A stretch of 37,710 nucleotides of DNA from Ekhidna sp. Lineage in GTDB: Bacteria; Bacteroidota; Bacteroidia; Cytophagales; Cyclobacteriaceae. Below the pieces are notes generated by a model. The model did not search any database. It worked only from the letters and a program-made list of their open reading frames with translations, and had not been told where the DNA came from. The position numbers and the translations under genes were made by a program. The stretch's first letter is position 1. Each line of letters opens with the position of its first letter. Positions 7,097 to 13,035 of this stretch are shown here, one piece after another. The stretch spans positions 1-37,710 of the forward strand of contig JABSPG010000008.1 of NCBI GenBank assembly GCA_013214445.1, written 5' to 3'.

Positions 7097-7399
7097 ATGA
7101 CCTCGCACTACATCGTCAAAAAATCAAAGCATTGGGACAATAAGCAGGATATAATCAGGCTAATTATCTACGATAACGGCGGTACTATTACCCTGAATGA
7201 ATTGATACAGATTCTACAGCCATGGTACAACGACACACGACGTAAAAGCACGTGTGCAAAAGTCTTCCGACACATCAATAAGATGATGAAAAAAGGACTA
7301 CTAGAAAGGATTGATAAGGGGGTTTACAGGTTGTTATACGATGATAGTTTGAAGGAAAGCTATTTACCACCTGAATCAAAACAAGTAACTATTTTTTAA
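7097..7399 (+). CDS. Small winged-helix-like protein
   Basis: 100 residues, basic. About residues 17-72 read as a winged-helix domain: helix, T-I-T-L-N-E-L-I-Q-I-L, a basic helix with C-A-K-V-F-R-H-I-N-K-M-M-K-K-G-L-L, then the wing E-R-I-D-K-G-V-Y-R-L-L. It begins one base after the loader stop, so it is the last gene of the replication operon. A DNA-binding or replication-accessory role is plausible; no named family is claimed. Confidence 0.65.
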   Translation: MTSHYIVKKSKHWDNKQDIIRLIIYDNGGTITLNELIQILQPWYNDTRRKSTCAKVFRHINKMMKKGLLERIDKGVYRLLYDDSLKESYLPPESKQVTIF

Positions 7400-7406
7400 C
7401 AAGTTT

Positions 7407-7421
7407 AGCGGAATTTCCGCT
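7407..7421. repeat. Perfect 15-base dyad AGCGGAATTTCCGCT
   Basis: Seven bases either side of one central T are perfectly complementary. It sits in the 44-base gap between two genes. The 11-base core CGGAATTTCCG recurs exactly inside a longer dyad at 14594-14610. No T run follows, so it is not a classical terminator; it may be an operator. Confidence 0.5.
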
Positions 7422-7443
7422 GAAAGACTTAAATACGCTAATT

Positions 7444-7713
7444 ATGAGGAGATACTTTGAAATTCAAGATTTAAGGAGATGGATTGAAAGGTGTAAAGGA
7501 TCAATTACACTAGAATACATAATCCCTAGTTCTTTAAAGATTGAAAATACAGATTCAAACGAGGTGAAGGAGATCAAAAGAAAGGGTTATGGACATCTTA
7601 TTAGGGTCAAGACTAAGGATGGATTTAATCAGGTTGTTATTAATGCGGATCAGCATCAAGCGGTTATGGAAATAGATCATCGATTATCCTCATTTTGGGG
7701 ATTACCATTTTAA
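7444..7713 (+). CDS. Hypothetical 89-residue protein
   Basis: Not recognised. A basic N-terminal helix (M-R-R-Y-F-E-I-Q-D-L-R-R-W-I) is followed by alternating strands (I-T-L-E-Y-I-I-P, H-L-I-R-V-K-T) and a C-terminal segment ending in G-L-P-F. No signal peptide or membrane segment. It follows the palindrome at 7407 and starts a run of small accessory genes. Start ATG at 7444 chosen as the first in frame. Confidence 0.55.
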   Translation: MRRYFEIQDLRRWIERCKGSITLEYIIPSSLKIENTDSNEVKEIKRKGYGHLIRVKTKDGFNQVVINADQHQAVMEIDHRLSSFWGLPF

Positions 7714-7726
7714 ATAAAAACACATT

Positions 7727-7873
7727 ATGAAATTCTATTTAAACGCCCTGTATAGGCTTTATTTTTTTAAATCAGGTACAGACATGCCAAGATGGATGGA
7801 GCTAACTTATAGCTGCTTGGCTTGGGTACAGATAGTAGCAATTACGTACGTCATTTTAAAACAAACACTATGA
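7727..7873 (+). CDS. 48-residue putative membrane mini-protein
   Basis: A short frame starting ATG at 7727 behind AAAAACACATT, close to the start context used by other genes here. It encodes 48 residues: a basic aromatic N-terminal part (F-Y-L-N-A-L-Y-R-L-Y-F-F-K), then a hydrophobic stretch (about 28-44, with C-L-A-W-V-Q-I-V-A-I-T-Y-V-I-L) able to span a membrane. Its TGA stop overlaps the ATG of the next gene (ATGA at 7870), which argues strongly that it is translated. Function unknown. Confidence 0.6.
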   Translation: MKFYLNALYRLYFFKSGTDMPRWMELTYSCLAWVQIVAITYVILKQTL

Positions 7874-8205
7874 ACGACTGGATTAAAATTGAAGATGAGC
7901 TGCCTCACGTACTACAAATAGTCTATGTAGTATGTGTGGCTGAAAATTCACAGCGAAGATATAACTATGAAACGATGGCCGTGTACATACCGTACATGAC
8001 GGTTAAGGCGGATGACTTTATGATAGAAGAGTATTCTTATGAATCAGACTACAACGAAGAAGAAGACGAATTCTACACCCGTGAGGGCTTCTATGAATGG
8101 CAAAGCGTAGCTGACATCCATTGGATGATAACTGATAAAGTAACACACTGGAGACCAAGGATTAAACTACCAAAATTGAATGAGGTAAAAAATGAAAACA
8201 ACTGA
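7870..8205 (+). CDS. DUF551-like protein
   Basis: 111 residues from the ATG at 7870, which overlaps the stop of the preceding mini-gene as ATGA. It opens W-I-K-I-E-D-E-L-P with a following V-x-V-V-C-V strand, and ends with W-M-I-T-D-K-V-T-H-W-R-P. The N-terminal W-I-x-x-x-D-x-L-P and C-terminal T-H-W-x-P signatures are those of the DUF551 family, common in phage accessory regions and of unknown function. The middle is very acidic (an E-E-E-D-E tract near residue 63). It overlaps the next gene by 14 bases. Confidence 0.68.
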   Translation: MNDWIKIEDELPHVLQIVYVVCVAENSQRRYNYETMAVYIPYMTVKADDFMIEEYSYESDYNEEEDEFYTREGFYEWQSVADIHWMITDKVTHWRPRIKLPKLNEVKNENN

Positions 8206-8545
8206 TAAGGTTTATTCAGCTAAGGTTTTACATGTCCTTTCCACTTTAAGCACTGATTTAAAACGGGAAATGGGCAATCAATATCACAATAAGAATGAGG
8301 TGTCTACTGGTATAGCGTCTCGTTCATCAGATATTTTATTTTGGATTTTTAATGCAAAAAACCATCCTCACAAACGACCGTCTGCCGTTGGTAATCTGTA
8401 CGGTTATTTGGTGGAAAAGAAAAATAATGATAGATATTTGCAGAATACAACTCAATCCACCATATTTACACCGAACTATTTCAAAGGGGCAGCTGAGTTT
8501 ACAGAGCGCTACCTAGAACTTTTGGACGAAATCATTGAATTTTAA
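8192..8545 (+). CDS. Hypothetical 117-residue protein
   Basis: Not recognised. Soluble and basic, mostly helical N-terminal part (V-L-H-V-L-S-T-L-S-T-D-L-K-R-E-M), a middle rich in His, Lys and Asn, and an acidic helical C terminus (Y-L-E-L-L-D-E-I-I-E-F). Start ATG at 8192 overlaps the DUF551-like gene by 14 bases, so it is translated from the same message. The stop lies 5 bases before the next ATG. Confidence 0.58.
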   Translation: MKTTDKVYSAKVLHVLSTLSTDLKREMGNQYHNKNEVSTGIASRSSDILFWIFNAKNHPHKRPSAVGNLYGYLVEKKNNDRYLQNTTQSTIFTPNYFKGAAEFTERYLELLDEIIEF

Positions 8546-8550
8546 AACAC

Positions 8551-9915
8551 ATGGACACAAACAATCAGATTACAAATGAATTGCAAACCGTTGAACCTTC
8601 CAAGGCTGACGAGATTAGGGCAATCTTTGCGCCAATGGCCGACACGGTTCAAGATTTTGAAACCAGATTCAAACCTTTCAAAGATCTCAAAGACGAAGAG
8701 ATTACACCCGAACAAAGCACGGCTGCCAGCGTGCTAAGGAAGGAAATGAAGAAGGTAAGGAGCAACGTTGAAAACGAGCGTAAACGCTTAAAAGAGCCTT
8801 TTTTACGAACAGGGAAGGCAATTGATGGAATAGCGAACATTTATAAAGCAGCCATGGGTGACATGGAGACACGGCTTGAACATGTCATAAAGATCACCGA
8901 AGTATTAGAGCAAAAGCGCATCGACCGCCTACAGATTGACCGTGGTATAACCATGGCTAAGTACATGGAAGAGGTACCGGACAACCTTGGAACTATGGAA
9001 GAGGACGTTTTTATGGCTTACTACGAGGCCAAAAAGAAAGCATTTGAGGACGCCGAAGCCGCGCGAATTGAGGCCGAAAGAAAAGCGGAAGAGCAGAAAG
9101 TAATTCAAGAACTACACGAAGACCGCAAGAACACCCTTCTCGATGTGTGGGCTTTTCTATCGGAGGACGATAAGCAGATCAACTTTGGCCTGATCGACGA
9201 TGCCCGTTTTGGCAAAATCTGGAAAGAGGCCAAAGAAGCCAAGAACAAAAAGGATAACGAGCTTGCAGAATATCAAGCTAAGCAAAAGCGATTGAGGGAA
9301 TTGAGAATTGAAAGGATAAACCAGTATAACCCATACCTAGGATTCTACGCTGCGGAATTTAAAGGCGAAATCGAGGATCTATCACAAACTGAGTTCGATG
9401 AAATGATTCAAGATGCAGCTGCTAATGTAGCAATTGATCAGACTAGAACGACTGAGATTGAAGAGCTTCATGATTTCTTCGTTCATGAAAATTTTGGAAT
9501 CTGGCACTACTGGCAATACCCAAGCGCGGAATGGGATGTGTGCATTAAAGATGCTCAAGAGCTCAAAGAGATTTATCGTCAGAGGGTTGAAGATCTTGAA
9601 TCTAATGGCTTTATGGATACGGGAAGCCCTATCGTACTAGCTCAAATGCTCGAAAAACAATACAGCGAAATGCTATCCAAGATGATAGAAAAGCGCGAAA
9701 AGGAGCAAGCCGAAAAGGAAAGGATTGATAAGTTAGAACGCGAAGAGGTCGCGAGAATAGAGGAGGAGAAAAAGAAAAGGGAGGCGATGAAAGCTAGTGA
9801 TTCAAAGAAATGGGCAATGCTCAAAGAAGAGGTTCTAAAGGTTATTGATTCATACGGCTTTAAGTCTGAGAAGTATCAATCTTTTCAACTTGAACTGAAA
9901 GAAATAGTAGATTAA
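8551..9915 (+). CDS. Large coiled-coil phage protein (DUF1351-like)
   Basis: 454 residues, very rich in Glu, Lys and Arg, with long predicted coiled coils at about 55-110, 155-245 and 365-420. The N-terminal organisation (short lead, T-x-x-D-F-E-T-R-F, then K-x-V-R-S-N-V-E-N-E-R-K-R-L-K-E-P-F) resembles the DUF1351-type proteins that sit near RecT/Erf recombination genes in many phages; they are often listed simply as coil-containing proteins. Start ATG in AAAACACATG. A GAAA-loop terminator follows 2 bases after the stop. A role in recombination or replication is inference. Confidence 0.6.
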   Translation: MDTNNQITNELQTVEPSKADEIRAIFAPMADTVQDFETRFKPFKDLKDEEITPEQSTAASVLRKEMKKVRSNVENERKRLKEPFLRTGKAIDGIANIYKAAMGDMETRLEHVIKITEVLEQKRIDRLQIDRGITMAKYMEEVPDNLGTMEEDVFMAYYEAKKKAFEDAEAARIEAERKAEEQKVIQELHEDRKNTLLDVWAFLSEDDKQINFGLIDDARFGKIWKEAKEAKNKKDNELAEYQAKQKRLRELRIERINQYNPYLGFYAAEFKGEIEDLSQTEFDEMIQDAAANVAIDQTRTTEIEELHDFFVHENFGIWHYWQYPSAEWDVCIKDAQELKEIYRQRVEDLESNGFMDTGSPIVLAQMLEKQYSEMLSKMIEKREKEQAEKERIDKLEREEVARIEEEKKKREAMKASDSKKWAMLKEEVLKVIDSYGFKSEKYQSFQLELKEIVD

Positions 9916-9917
9916 CC

Positions 9918-9942
9918 AAAGCCCGAAAGGGCTTTTATCTTT
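9918..9942 (+). terminator. GAAA-tetraloop terminator
   Basis: AAAGCCC (9918-9924) pairs with GGGCTTT (9929-9935) across a GAAA loop. The T-rich tail TTTTATCTTT merges with the next -7 element, so stop and restart signals are fused. Confidence 0.78.
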
Positions 9943-9943
9943 G
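9936..9943 (+). promoter_or_regulatory. Consensus -7 element TATCTTTG
   Basis: Perfect TAnnTTTG, beginning in the tail of the 9918 terminator. The endolysin ATG lies only 5 bases after the element, about where transcription should begin, so the message may be leaderless or nearly so. No -33 TTG is seen at the usual distance. Confidence 0.65.
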
Positions 9944-9948
9944 AAATT

Positions 9949-10689
9949 ATGAGCAAAAAAGCAATACCTGCAAGCGAATTTGAAGCAATAGCTGCCAAAT
10001 TCAAGGCTATGAAGCCTGTCAAGAATTTCTCAGTCTGGGAAGCTATTAACAGCAAGACAGCGCACGCGCACGGGGTTAGGGAGCAATTCAACCCTGAAAA
10101 ATCAATCATTGAGAGAATTGAAGGGTCTTTGAAGATCTTACAGGTAATTAGAGAGGCTATAGGTGTACCGATTCATATTAGCTCTGGCTATCGTTCGCCC
10201 GTATTGAATAAGTTGGTAGGGGGCGCACGTCGTTCTGATCATCAGGCATTGGGTAACACCATAGCTTTTGATCTGCAAACTAACCGTAAAGGGCTAAAAG
10301 CATTCAGCACCCCTAATCAAAAGTTGTTCGAGTGCATTATAGATCTAACTATGCAAGGTGATATACCACCTTTCAAGCAGCTTATCCACGAATTCGGGAC
10401 GCCCAATGAGCCAAAATGGGTGCATATTAGTTGGGATATTGAGAACCCCAAAAAGCAGATTCTTACTATCAAGCCTGATCTATTTCAAAGCTACGATGAC
10501 ATCACAGATGATTACTTTGATGATCAAGATCAGTACATCAGTGCTATAAATATCAAAGGAATCACTACGGGCGAATCTGAAATTGTGAACGCAAAAGGAG
10601 AAACGATAGAGACTTTAGCTAAGTCAAAGCGATTCACGATAATTGACATCGTGGAGATCAACGGCAAACCACACTTCAAAATCAAATGA
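9949..10689 (+). CDS. Peptidase M15-family endolysin
   Basis: A zinc D-Ala-D-Ala or L-Ala-D-Glu type peptidase expected to cut peptidoglycan at lysis. The 246-residue protein has S-G-Y-R-S-P-V-L-N-K-L-V-G-G (79-92), the usual M15A segment before the metal site. Metal ligands would be His98 in S-D-H, Asp108 in A-F-D, and His159 in W-V-H-I. The spacing between His and Asp is longer than the canonical HxxGxAxD, with about three extra residues. About 70 residues after residue 170 form an uncharacterised C-terminal domain. No signal peptide. The next gene encodes a membrane protein overlapping by ATGA, which fits an endolysin-holin pair. Confidence 0.78.
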   Translation: MSKKAIPASEFEAIAAKFKAMKPVKNFSVWEAINSKTAHAHGVREQFNPEKSIIERIEGSLKILQVIREAIGVPIHISSGYRSPVLNKLVGGARRSDHQALGNTIAFDLQTNRKGLKAFSTPNQKLFECIIDLTMQGDIPPFKQLIHEFGTPNEPKWVHISWDIENPKKQILTIKPDLFQSYDDITDDYFDDQDQYISAINIKGITTGESEIVNAKGETIETLAKSKRFTIIDIVEINGKPHFKIK

Positions 10690-10898
10690 TCAAAATCTAT
10701 AATCGCATGAAAAATCAAAGTCCAAACGGGGGCGCAGGATTAGGAGTATTTGTAGGGATACTTTTGACAGCGTTCGGATTCGCTTACCTCGTTCATTCTT
10801 ACGAAAGCTGGGAGGTGATATTTTCAATCGTATCAATAAGTTGGGGCGTGTATCTAGTGAATCACAACACTAGAATTTTTACGCGCAAGAAAAAATAA
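10686..10898 (+). CDS. Small two-helix membrane protein, holin candidate
   Basis: 70 residues with two hydrophobic stretches (about 19-38, G-V-F-V-G-I-L-L-T-A-F-G-F-A-Y-L, and 42-58) and a basic C terminus ending R-K-K-K. Size, two membrane segments and a charged tail match class II holins. The ATG overlaps the endolysin stop as ATGA, which supports a lysis role. An alternative start at 10707 would remove seven residues. Family membership is not proven. Confidence 0.6.
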   Translation: MIKIYNRMKNQSPNGGAGLGVFVGILLTAFGFAYLVHSYESWEVIFSIVSISWGVYLVNHNTRIFTRKKK

Positions 10899-10902
10899 GT
10901 GC

Positions 10903-10910
10903 TATATTTG
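10903..10910 (+). promoter_or_regulatory. Consensus -7 element TATATTTG
   Basis: Perfect TAnnTTTG in a 33-base gap, 29 bases before the AAAACACATG start of the 26-residue frame. No TTG at -33. It would drive the mini-gene and the two or three coupled genes behind it. Confidence 0.7.
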
Positions 10911-10931
10911 CGTAAATCAAAAGCAAAACAC

Positions 10932-11012
10932 ATGGAAAATTTAAACGATCATCAAAGGTTTGCGCTCATAGTTGTATGGGTCATTTTTTCAATCTTAATT
11001 CATCCAATATGA
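10932..11012 (+). CDS. 26-residue hydrophobic mini-protein
   Basis: A tiny frame with ATG at 10932 in the full AAAACACATG context, 29 bases after a consensus -7 element. It encodes a charged N terminus (M-E-N-L-N-D-H-Q-R-F) and one hydrophobic stretch (A-L-I-V-V-W-V-I-F-S-I-L-I) that could cross the membrane. Its TGA overlaps the ATG of the next gene (ATGA at 11009). Promoter, start context and overlap together make translation likely. It may be a membrane peptide of the lysis group, or a leader peptide for the next gene. Confidence 0.55.
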   Translation: MENLNDHQRFALIVVWVIFSILIHPI

Positions 11013-11215
11013 GCGAAGTAAAGCAAGTAAACAGGTTTGTCACCGTTGTCATAAAGGAAGGTGAACCTGATAACGTGAACGCATTTCCGAGCCTTACCAA
11101 GGCATGCAAGTACACAGGTGTAAGCTATTCGACGGCTTCAAAGCAGGGGATGGAATCAGTACACGGCTATCCTTTTACTTTGAATGGGTATAGGTTCTAC
11201 AAATGCAGGATATAA
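11009..11215 (+). CDS. Hypothetical 68-residue protein, NUMOD1-like segment
   Basis: From the ATG at 11009 (overlapping the mini-gene stop) the protein has 68 residues. It contains F-P-S-L-T-K-A-C-K-Y-T-G-V-S-Y-S-T-A-S-K (about 25-44), a helix-turn-helix-like motif resembling the NUMOD1/IENR DNA-binding repeats of homing endonucleases, followed by a strand and Y-R-F-Y-K-C. The gene directly downstream encodes an endonuclease, which would suit a DNA-binding partner. The family assignment is tentative. Confidence 0.55.
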   Translation: MSEVKQVNRFVTVVIKEGEPDNVNAFPSLTKACKYTGVSYSTASKQGMESVHGYPFTLNGYRFYKCRI

Positions 11216-11216
11216 A

Positions 11217-11543
11217 ATGGCTTATCGTCGTTTAAAAAAATCAGACATCCCGTGGTTACTAAAAACTACGGGACTTTTTTTTGAAAAGGAGGTGCTAGGC
11301 ATCCCTGATCGTAAGTTTAGATTTGATTTCGCTTGCAAAGATTACAAAATAGCAATTGAATACGACGGTATTATATCGGCAAAGTCAAGGCATACAAGCG
11401 TAAAGGGTTTTACTACGGACTGTGAAAAAACCAACCTAGCACAAGTACACGGATGGATAGTATTGCGTTATACGGCTTTAAACCTATCTTCGATCATCGA
11501 ACAGATCGAACTAGCCAAAAAATTGAGAGATGAAATTAACTGA
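11217..11543 (+). CDS. PD-(D/E)XK-like (VSR/DUF559-type) endonuclease
   Basis: 108 residues from the ATG at 11217, one base after the preceding stop. It has R-K-F-R-F-D-F-A followed by I-A-I-E-Y-D-G (about residues 30-50), the D...ExD core of small Vsr/DUF559-like nucleases, and the downstream K-T-N-L-A-Q-V-H-G-W-I-V-L-R-Y-T segment that ends such domains. An upstream start at 11184 would overlap the previous gene and add residues with no family match. It may act as a resolvase-like or homing-type nuclease in replication or packaging. It overlaps the next gene by 14 bases. Confidence 0.72.
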   Translation: MAYRRLKKSDIPWLLKTTGLFFEKEVLGIPDRKFRFDFACKDYKIAIEYDGIISAKSRHTSVKGFTTDCEKTNLAQVHGWIVLRYTALNLSSIIEQIELAKKLRDEIN

Positions 11544-11880
11544 GATTATTATTACACTGTTGTCGGGGGGAGGTATAGCGGCTATATTACCGCGATTGCT
11601 TCCTAAGTATTTTGATTTCCTAATCAAGAAAAAAAAGCAGGATTACGACACATTTAATGCTCAATTAAAGCTGGTACAAAACGCACATCAAAACGTACAG
11701 AATGCTAATGCAGACGTCATTCAAAGGCTTCAATTATCTATAGATCAGCTATCCAAGCGCCAAATAGATGATCGGAAAATCATTGATGAGTTGCGAAAAG
11801 AGAACGCCGAATTGAAAGCTGAGGTGTTAACCTTGGAAGCTGAATTAAAAGCGCTCAAGAAAGAGAACAATAAGAGCTAA
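11530..11880 (+). CDS. Membrane-anchored coiled-coil protein (spanin-like candidate)
   Basis: 116 residues: an N-terminal hydrophobic segment (about 4-22, I-I-I-T-L-L-S-G-G-G-I-A-A-I-L), a basic patch (K-K-K-K), then a long coiled coil to the C terminus (heptads through R-K-E-N-A-E-L-K-A-E-V-L-T-L-E-A-E-L-K). One anchor and a periplasm-sized coiled coil is the layout of an inner-membrane spanin, and the gene lies near the endolysin and holin candidate. However, the basic patch after the segment favours an N-out orientation, so topology is unsure. Overlaps the nuclease gene by 14 bases. Confidence 0.5.
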   Translation: MKLTEIIITLLSGGGIAAILPRLLPKYFDFLIKKKKQDYDTFNAQLKLVQNAHQNVQNANADVIQRLQLSIDQLSKRQIDDRKIIDELRKENAELKAEVLTLEAELKALKKENNKS

Positions 11881-11887
11881 TCTTTTC

Positions 11888-11895
11888 TATATTTG
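11888..11895 (+). promoter_or_regulatory. Consensus -7 element TATATTTG
   Basis: Perfect TAnnTTTG 22 bases before the GCACATG start at 11910. No clear -33 TTG. Confidence 0.65.
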
Positions 11896-11909
11896 AAGAA
11901 AAAAGGCAC

Positions 11910-12335
11910 ATGAAAGGCAGTTGGTTCCTCAAAACATTCTTTTCAAAAGAAGCCCTCGTAAGGTTTCTCCCGATTGATTTCTTGGTTGATTACGTTTTGG
12001 ATCAACTTAGAGGCAAGATCTCAGAGATTAAAGATGAATCTATCCGTAAAATCTTAGCTAATCAGTTGCCTAATCTGAGAACGGCGGCAATGATCCCGAT
12101 GGACGGCAACCCGAACGACTCAGAACAATTAGAGGAGCTAGGAAAGCACATGGCATACAGCCTCTATGTAGATTCTACCGATTACCTAGATGCTCTTATC
12201 AGGGAAACTTTAGGGATTGAAGAAAAGGCTACCATTACCAATAAAGACAGACAAAAAGCCCTCCCAATGATCTACAACGCAATCCAAGCAAGCGGTGCTA
12301 GATTAGAACGAATGGGTATCAGGGTTCAACGATAG
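11910..12335 (+). CDS. Hypothetical 141-residue protein
   Basis: Not recognised. Mixed helical protein beginning M-K-G-S-W-F-L-K-T-F-F-S-K-E-A-L, without a cleavable signal or clear membrane segment. A middle segment R-T-A-A-M-I-P-M-D-G-N-P-N-D is followed by an acidic helix. It has its own -7 element and is followed by a terminator, so it forms a one-gene unit just before the packaging genes. Such genes in related phages are usually of unknown function. Confidence 0.55.
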   Translation: MKGSWFLKTFFSKEALVRFLPIDFLVDYVLDQLRGKISEIKDESIRKILANQLPNLRTAAMIPMDGNPNDSEQLEELGKHMAYSLYVDSTDYLDALIRETLGIEEKATITNKDRQKALPMIYNAIQASGARLERMGIRVQR

Positions 12336-12373
12336 CAGTTTTTTATTTTCTTGTAGTTTAGGGGAATTTAAAG

Positions 12374-12399
12374 CCTTGGTATTTTACCAAGGTTTTTTT
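12374..12399 (+). terminator. Rho-independent terminator
   Basis: CCTTGGTA (12374-12381) pairs perfectly with TACCAAGG (12385-12392) around TTT, followed by seven T. It ends the single-gene unit at 11910. Confidence 0.88.
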
Positions 12400-12405
12400 G
12401 TGCGT

Positions 12406-12496
12406 TGTGACTAGCTTTGCGAAGCGGTTTCATTTTCCAGTGTGTAGTCGCATCATGTGTTTGGCCTCCGATCTAGTCCATCGGAGGTTTTTTTTT
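12406..12496 (+). ncRNA. Candidate structured RNA ending in a terminator
   Basis: Between two terminators lies a foldable stretch without a reading frame. TGTGACTA (12406-12413) can pair with TAGTCGCA (12445-12452, one G-T pair), enclosing a small hairpin GCTT/AAGC at 12414-12425. It ends in a perfect 8-base terminator stem, CCTCCGAT (12465-12472) with ATCGGAGG (12480-12487), then nine T. The terminator loop contains CTAGTC (12473-12478), the reverse complement of GACTAG at 12409-12414, so the loop can compete for or kiss the 5' stem. A perfect TAnnTTTG (TAGCTTTG) occurs at 12412-12419; if that is the promoter the transcript is shorter and loses the 5' stem. Function unknown. Confidence 0.45.
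12465..12496 (+). terminator. Strong Rho-independent terminator
   Basis: CCTCCGAT/ATCGGAGG stem, 7-base loop, nine T. It stands just before the promoter of the packaging operon and isolates it from upstream transcription. Confidence 0.88.
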
Positions 12497-12502
12497 GTTC
12501 TT

Positions 12503-12510
12503 TATCTTTA
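12503..12510 (+). promoter_or_regulatory. -7 element TATCTTTA for the packaging/head operon
   Basis: TATCTTTA followed by C lies 7 bases beyond the terminator T run and 23 bases before the terminase small subunit ATG. It is one base off TAnnTTTG. Probably the late promoter for 12526-18075. Confidence 0.6.
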
Positions 12511-12525
12511 CCCAAAACCAAAACC

Positions 12526-13035
12526 ATGAGCGAAAAGAAAAAAAAATCATATAATGATAGCGGTAAAAATTACAGCTACCCTAACCGCGACCCGAACGAT
12601 AAGACTTTTAAAAAGCAAATTAACTGGTCTAAGGTAGAATTTGCTCTGACTAGATATTGCACGATTGCCGAAGTAGCAACTTCGCTAGGAATAGGGCGTG
12701 CTACTTTGGTTAATCGGTTTGAGTTCGAGAAGCCCTTTGATACCGATGAGAGGCAGTTCAAGACAATAGGAGATTTCAAGGCATATTGCCGCGAAGGGGG
12801 AAACTCTATTATAAGGCTGGCGCAATGGGAGTCTATAGAACGCGCCGAACCTTCCGAAACTATGCTGATATGGCTTGGAAAGCAATATCTAAAGCAAGTC
12901 TCAGAACCAGCTATCAAAATCGAGCAAAACTCAGACGAAGGTATACAACGCGTATTTATCGGTGACTCATCGCAAGCCGTGGACATATTCGAGGATAAGG
13001 TAAAAACAGAAGATAAACCAGATGCCGAAAATTGA
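12526..13035 (+). CDS. terS: Terminase small subunit
   Basis: 169 residues from the ATG at 12526; the longer frame from 12457 would run through the terminator hairpin. After a very basic lead (S-E-K-K-K-K-S) there is an HTH-type segment Y-C-T-I-A-E-V-A-T-S-L-G-I-G-R-A-T-L-V-N-R-F (about 45-66), then a helical middle with I-R-L-A-Q-W-E-S-I-E and M-L-I-W-L-G-K-Q-Y-L, the pattern of phage terminase small subunits. An acidic tail follows. It overlaps the large-subunit gene by 14 bases, which settles the role: recognition of phage DNA for packaging. Confidence 0.82.
   Translation: MSEKKKKSYNDSGKNYSYPNRDPNDKTFKKQINWSKVEFALTRYCTIAEVATSLGIGRATLVNRFEFEKPFDTDERQFKTIGDFKAYCREGGNSIIRLAQWESIERAEPSETMLIWLGKQYLKQVSEPAIKIEQNSDEGIQRVFIGDSSQAVDIFEDKVKTEDKPDAEN

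Noticed and set aside
12457-12525. Upstream start for the terminase small subunit
   Set aside because: The frame passes through a strong terminator stem and T run, and the -7 element at 12503 would leave the start outside the message.
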